DNA of 64,000 bases from AWTP1-13 sp963814055. GTDB taxonomy: Bacteria; Pseudomonadota; Alphaproteobacteria; Rhizobiales; Hyphomicrobiaceae. Where the stretch lies: assembly GCA_963814055.1 (NCBI GenBank), contig CAWFBJ010000002.1:229864-293863 (forward strand), read 5' to 3'. The position numbers and the translations under genes were made by a program. The notes under the pieces are model-generated. The model ran no database searches. It was not told the DNA's origin and saw only the letters and a program-made list of their open reading frames with translations. Positions 58,936 to 64,000 of this stretch are shown piece by piece; positions within the stretch are counted from its first letter, which is position 1, and the number at the start of each line of letters is the position of its first letter.

Positions 58936-60162
58936 CTATCTCGGCACTCGCCGGAGAGGATGTCGCCGAACAGCTCGAAGGTCTCGCCCTTGAAGCGCGG
59001 CAGCTGCACCGACTGGATCGGATAGAAGTCGGTCGCGCTGGTGTTGATCTTGATGCCGGGCAGCAGCAGCGGCATCTCGACGTCCTTCAGGCTGGCGGCC
59101 TGCTTCATGACGTTCTCGCGCGTGAGATTGTCGCCGGCACTGCTTGAGCACCTGGACCAGCGGTCGTGCGTCACCGCATAGCCGTAGGCGTGGAACGTGC
59201 TCGTCTTGTCGCCGCCGGGATAGTACTTATCCATGAAGGCGTTCCAGGCGAGCATGTCGGCGTCCTTGTGCCCACTGCGGGTCGGTGGGATCCTTGATGT
59301 AGGCGGCCGTCAGGATGCCCTGGCCGTGCTCGAAGCCGGCAGGCTTCATGACCGCGCCGACCGAGGCCGACACGTTGTTGAGGTAGTGCGCCGGCTTCCA
59401 GCCGATCTCGGCGGCCTTCTTGATCGCCTGCGCCGCGAACTTCGGGCGTGGTGATGTTGAAGAAGGCGTTGGCGCCGGAGTTCTTGAGCGCGATGATCTG
59501 GCTGTCGACCGTCGGGTCGGCCACCTCGTAGGTCGCAACCTGCACGATCTTGTCGGCGTCCTTGCCGAGACCCTGCCTTGAAGCCGTTGAAGTAGTCCTT
59601 GCCGTAGTCGTCGTTCTGCATAAGGACGGCGATCTTGGCGTCCTTCACGTTGGCCAGGATGTGCTTGGCGTAGATGGCGCCTTCGGTCTGGTAGTCGGGC
59701 TGCCAGCCCATGGTCCACGGGAAGTCCTTGGGCTTGCCCCACTGAGGCGCCGGTGGCCACGAACAGCTGCGGCACCTTCTTGCCGTTCAGGTACTTGTGG
59801 ATGGCCGTGTTGGACGGCGTGCCGAGCGTCTGGAAGACGAACAGCACCTTGTCCTCTTCCACCAGCTTGCGCACCATCTCCACCGTCTTGGGCGGCGCGT
59901 AGCCGTCGTCGTAGGAGATGAAGTTGATCTTGCGGCCGTTGATGCCGCCCTTGTCGTTGACCATCTTGAAGTAGGCCTCGATGGCCTTGCCGATCGTGCC
60001 GTAGGCCGAGGCAGGGCCCGAATAGGGGTTGGTGTTGCCGATCTTGATCTCGGTGTCGGACGCGCCGTCGTCGTACTTCTTCTGCGCGCTGGCCGGAGCT
60101 GGCCGTCAGGGCCAGCGCGAGTGCGCCGCTCCCGCCAGCAGCAGCTTCGTGACATTCATCAT
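58936..60162 (-). CDS. Branched-chain amino-acid-type ABC binding protein, frameshifted
   Basis: The corrected product has about 407 residues. Signal peptide, then a Periplas_BP_6 fold: KIGNTNPYSGPASAYGTIGK, NDKGGINGRKINFISYDDGY, DFPWTMGWQPDYQTEGAIYA, VSASVGAVMKPAGFEHGQG and GIKINTSATDFYPIQSVQLP. Nine indels (six insertions, three deletions) are needed; after correction the length is divisible by three. The start at 60162 follows ggagga. Despite the liv annotation of the family, such binding proteins often carry aromatic or fatty acids; the ligase that follows suggests a carboxylate cargo. Confidence 0.82.
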
Positions 60163-60185
60163 GTGCGTTCCTCCATGTTGCCAGT

Positions 60186-61266
60186 TCAATGCACCGTGAG
60201 CGGCTGGGCGCCGTCACGATCTCTTGAAGCGCCTCGCACAGCGCGCGCCATGCCGCCGGCAATGCCCATCGGCATGGTGTACATGAGGACGATCAGGGCG
60301 ATGCCGTAGATCAGCCAGGGCTCCAGCTCGAGCGGCAGGTGCACCGCCGCCGAGATCTTCTGCGTAAGCGCATCGGCGTACTTCTCGATGACCTGGACGA
60401 ACACGCCGCCGATGACCGCGCCGGGCAGCGAGGCGATGCCGCCGACCACGGCGCCGACCAGGATGGCGATCGACAGCTCGAAGCGGAAGCTGTCGGGCGA
60501 CGACGAACTCGAAGATGATGCCGTGCAGCGCGCCGGCGATGCCGGTGTAGAGCGCGCTGATGCCGAACATCACCGACTTGTAGTGCGCGATGTTGATGCC
60601 CATCGTGCTCGCCGCCATCGGGTGGTCGCGGATGGCGATCAGCGCGCGGCCGGTGCGGCTGTCGAGCAGGTTGCGCGCGATCCAGAACATCAGCGACGGC
60701 GACGCGCCAGCACCACCAGGAACATCCACTGGTCGGTGCTGAGCGGCAGCCCGAACGGCGGATCGGACTTGAAGACGTTGATGCCCATCACGCCGCCGGT
60801 GAGCGGCTCGATGTGCTTGTACTTGAGCATCTGCGGCATGGCCACGGCGAGCGCGAAGGTGGCGAGCGCCAGGTAGTGGCCTTCGAGCCGCAGCGCGGGC
60901 AGCCCGAACAGGTAGCCGACGACGAAGCACATGAGCGCCGGCGACCGGCAGCGTCGCCCAGTACGGCCAGCCGGCCTGGTCGATCAGGATCGCCGCGGTG
61001 TAGGCGCCGATGGCGAAGAACGCGCCGTGCCCGAGCGAGATCTGGCCGTTGAAGCCGGTGAGCAGGATGAGGCCCAGCACCGCGATCGCGTAGACGAGCA
61101 TCAGGGTGAGCTGCAGGAACTGGAAGTTGCTGACCAGGCCGGCCTTGCCGCCGGCGATCAGCAGCAGCGGCAACGACGACCAGCAGCAGCCAGTAGCGGT
61201 AGCGCCAGAGCGAGGCCGGTCGCGAGCCGCGCGACGGCAGCCGGGGTGGATGCGGTGGTCGGCCAT
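60186..61266 (-). CDS. livM: Branched-chain amino-acid-type ABC permease LivM, frameshifted
   Basis: This integral membrane permease has about 10 helices. Signature stretches are TLMLVYAIAVLGLILLTGFNGQISLGHGAFFAIGAYT, written here as two short motifs: LLTGFNGQISLG and GHGAFFAIGAY. Others are LRLEGHYLALATFALAVAMP, RTGRALIAIRDHPMAASTMG and AVVGGIASLPGAVIGGVFVQ. Several frameshifts interrupt it (near 61170, 60940, 60700 and 60500 at least). The start ATG at 61266 lies three bases after the livH stop. It is paired with LivH to form the transmembrane channel. Confidence 0.83.
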
Positions 61267-61269
61267 GGC

Positions 61270-62184
61270 TCAGACCCGCTTCACGGTGACATGGCCGAAC
61301 AGGCCGCTCGGCTTGCAGCGTCAGCACGGTGATGACGATGATCAGCGCCACGGTCAGCTTCTCGCCGTTGCCGACGAGATAGACGCCCGTCGCTCGCTCG
61401 AGCACGTTGCCGAAGTAGGCGAGCACGTTCTCGAGCACGCCGACGATGAAGCCGCCGACCACCGCGCCGCCCGGGCTGGCGATGCCGCCGACCAGCGCGC
61501 CGGCAAAGCCGTAGAGCAGGATGCCCGCCATCATGTTGGGGTCGAGATAGACGGCCGGCGCGACCATCATGCCGGCCACCGCGCCGATCGCCGCGGCAAG
61601 GCCCCAGCCCAGCGCCAGCATCCAGTCGACGCGGATGCCGGCGAGGCGCGCCGAGTCGGGGTTCTGCGCCGCGGCGCGCATGGCGAGGCCCGAGCGGCGT
61701 GAAGCGGAAGAACGCGAACAGCGCCAGCAGCATGCACGAGCGTCACCACGATCATGCCGAGCTGGTGCGGCGCCGATGTAGCCCGAGCCGGCGAACGGGA
61801 CCCTGCGGGAACGGGCGAGGGAACGGCCTTGATCGTGTGGGTCCAGATGCCGCCCGCGAGCGCGTGGAAGATGGTGAGCAGGCCGATGAACACGACCACC
61901 ACGGACAGCACCGGCGCGTTGTGCAGCGGGCGCAGGATCGATGCGCTCGATGCCGACGCCGAGCACGAACGAGACAGCGCCATCGTCAGCGGCAGCGCGA
62001 TCCAGAAGTTCATGCCCCATTGCAGCAGCTGCCAGCAGATGTAGGCGCTGAACATCGCCATCTCGCCCTGCGCGAAATTGATGTGGTCGGTGGAGACGAA
62101 GATCATCACCAGCGCCAGCGCGAGGCAGGCGTAGATGGCGCCGTTGGCGAGGCCGGCGGCGACCTGCTGGATGAGCTGCTCCAT
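61270..62184 (-). CDS. livH: Branched-chain amino-acid-type ABC permease LivH, frameshifted
   Basis: The start at 62184 gives MEQLIQQVAAGLANGAIYACLALALVMIF, shown here as LANGAIYACLALALVMIF. Other family stretches: DHINFAQGEMAMFSAYICW, AMRAAAQNPDSARLAGIRVD, GWGLAAAIGAVAGMMVAP and the C-terminal GNGEKLTVALIIVITVLTLQ. Several single-base shifts occur in the middle (near 61960, 61800, 61740 and 61690). The total span of 915 bases gives about 300 residues, typical for LivH. It is the second permease of the importer and follows livF by 11 bases. Confidence 0.83.
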
Positions 62185-62195
62185 GCGGTCCTGCC

Positions 62196-62911
<716 letters not shown>

Positions 62912-62917
62912 GCGCGT

Positions 62918-63730
<813 letters not shown>

Positions 63731-64000
63731 GGACGACGGATTCTCTCCCTGTGGTCTTATTGTTGGGCGCGTTGTCGCGCCGCGTGTCGGATTGTCGGAC
63801 CGACACGGCGGCGATATTGGAGTGTCTTGTGGCGACGGTCCAGTGACAATTTCGTCTTGCCTCGACGCGCGGCTCTACCAGCCGACACTCATGCGCGAAC
63901 TGGTTTCATCCGATCCGCGACACCGCGTGCCTACGGATGCAGCACGGGCCAACGCCGGTACGAAGTTCGCGTGCTCGATTTGCAAGGCGAGCAATACATC
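63731..64000. other. Upstream region of the liv operon, no supported gene
   Basis: No supported gene lies in these 270 bases to the right edge. It should hold the promoter of livG and the ligase operon. It includes the palindromic candidate operator at 63784-63806. Confidence 0.5.
63784..63806. promoter_or_regulatory. Palindromic candidate operator before livG
   Basis: GTGTCGG and CCGACAC are inverted arms around a 9-base spacer, and TGTCGG-A-CCGACA is a perfect 13-base palindrome within it. The segment GATTGTCGGAC (63790-63800) matches GATTGTCAGAC in the GntR/SDR divergent region in 10 of 11 bases. It lies about 55-75 bases before the livG start, a usual place for a repressor site. Confidence 0.5.

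Overview
The window reads as a GC-rich alphaproteobacterial chromosome segment, most likely from the order Hyphomicrobiales (Rhizobiales). The main evidence is gene order and family content: yebC, ruvB, ybgC, tolQRAB, pal, cpoB, tilS, ftsH, folP and glmM follow one another, a serC-serA pair and purA come next, and a DUF1236-type secreted protein is present. This placement is inferred from content, with no phylogeny behind it. I found no tRNA, rRNA, CRISPR array, insertion sequence or prophage.

Layout. 0-10.5 kb: an MFS transporter, a frameshifted HECGH-type putative metalloprotein, a beta-carbonic anhydrase, a sulfite-oxidase-fold molybdoprotein with a cytochrome b561-like partner, an orphan ParA ATPase with a partner gene, GST, SGNH hydrolase, TerC, MAPEG and a DUF1236 protein with a 13-residue repeat. 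10.7-32.4 kb: the housekeeping block, where yebC and ruvB are separated by a small membrane protein, a PilZ protein, a MATE exporter and a His-rich secreted peptide instead of ruvC/ruvA; then the Tol-Pal envelope system, tRNA-lysidine synthetase, FtsH, folate synthesis and phosphoglucosamine mutase. 32.4-39.1 kb: serine biosynthesis behind a structured leader, a DUF4139 protein and purA. 39.1-48.9 kb: a NUDIX-GNAT fusion, a phosphoesterase, a cupin, two MFS transporters, a complete BtuF/FecD/FecE-type ABC importer and a patatin. 48.9-53.1 kb: an SDR, an RDD protein, an OtnI/DenD-type sugar-acid pair and a GntR regulator. 53.2-63.7 kb: two opposed units, SDR / HMG-CoA-synthase-like-DUF35 / thiolase on the plus strand and livG-F-H-M / binding protein / acyl-CoA ligase on the minus strand. 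Together these look like uptake, CoA activation and C-C cleavage of an unknown carboxylic acid.

The dominant anomaly is a large number of single-base indels inside conserved genes, including essential ones (ruvB, folP, serC, serA, purA). In most cases removing or restoring the inferred bases gives a length divisible by three and a family-typical protein, so these genes are annotated across their full spans with the frameshift points given. The indels cluster at 33.4-38.4 kb and 50.7-63.7 kb, while about 38.4-50.4 kb is almost clean. Uncorrected read errors in a draft or metagenome assembly are the most likely cause. Frameshift positions are my own readings from translated frames and are accurate to a few bases.
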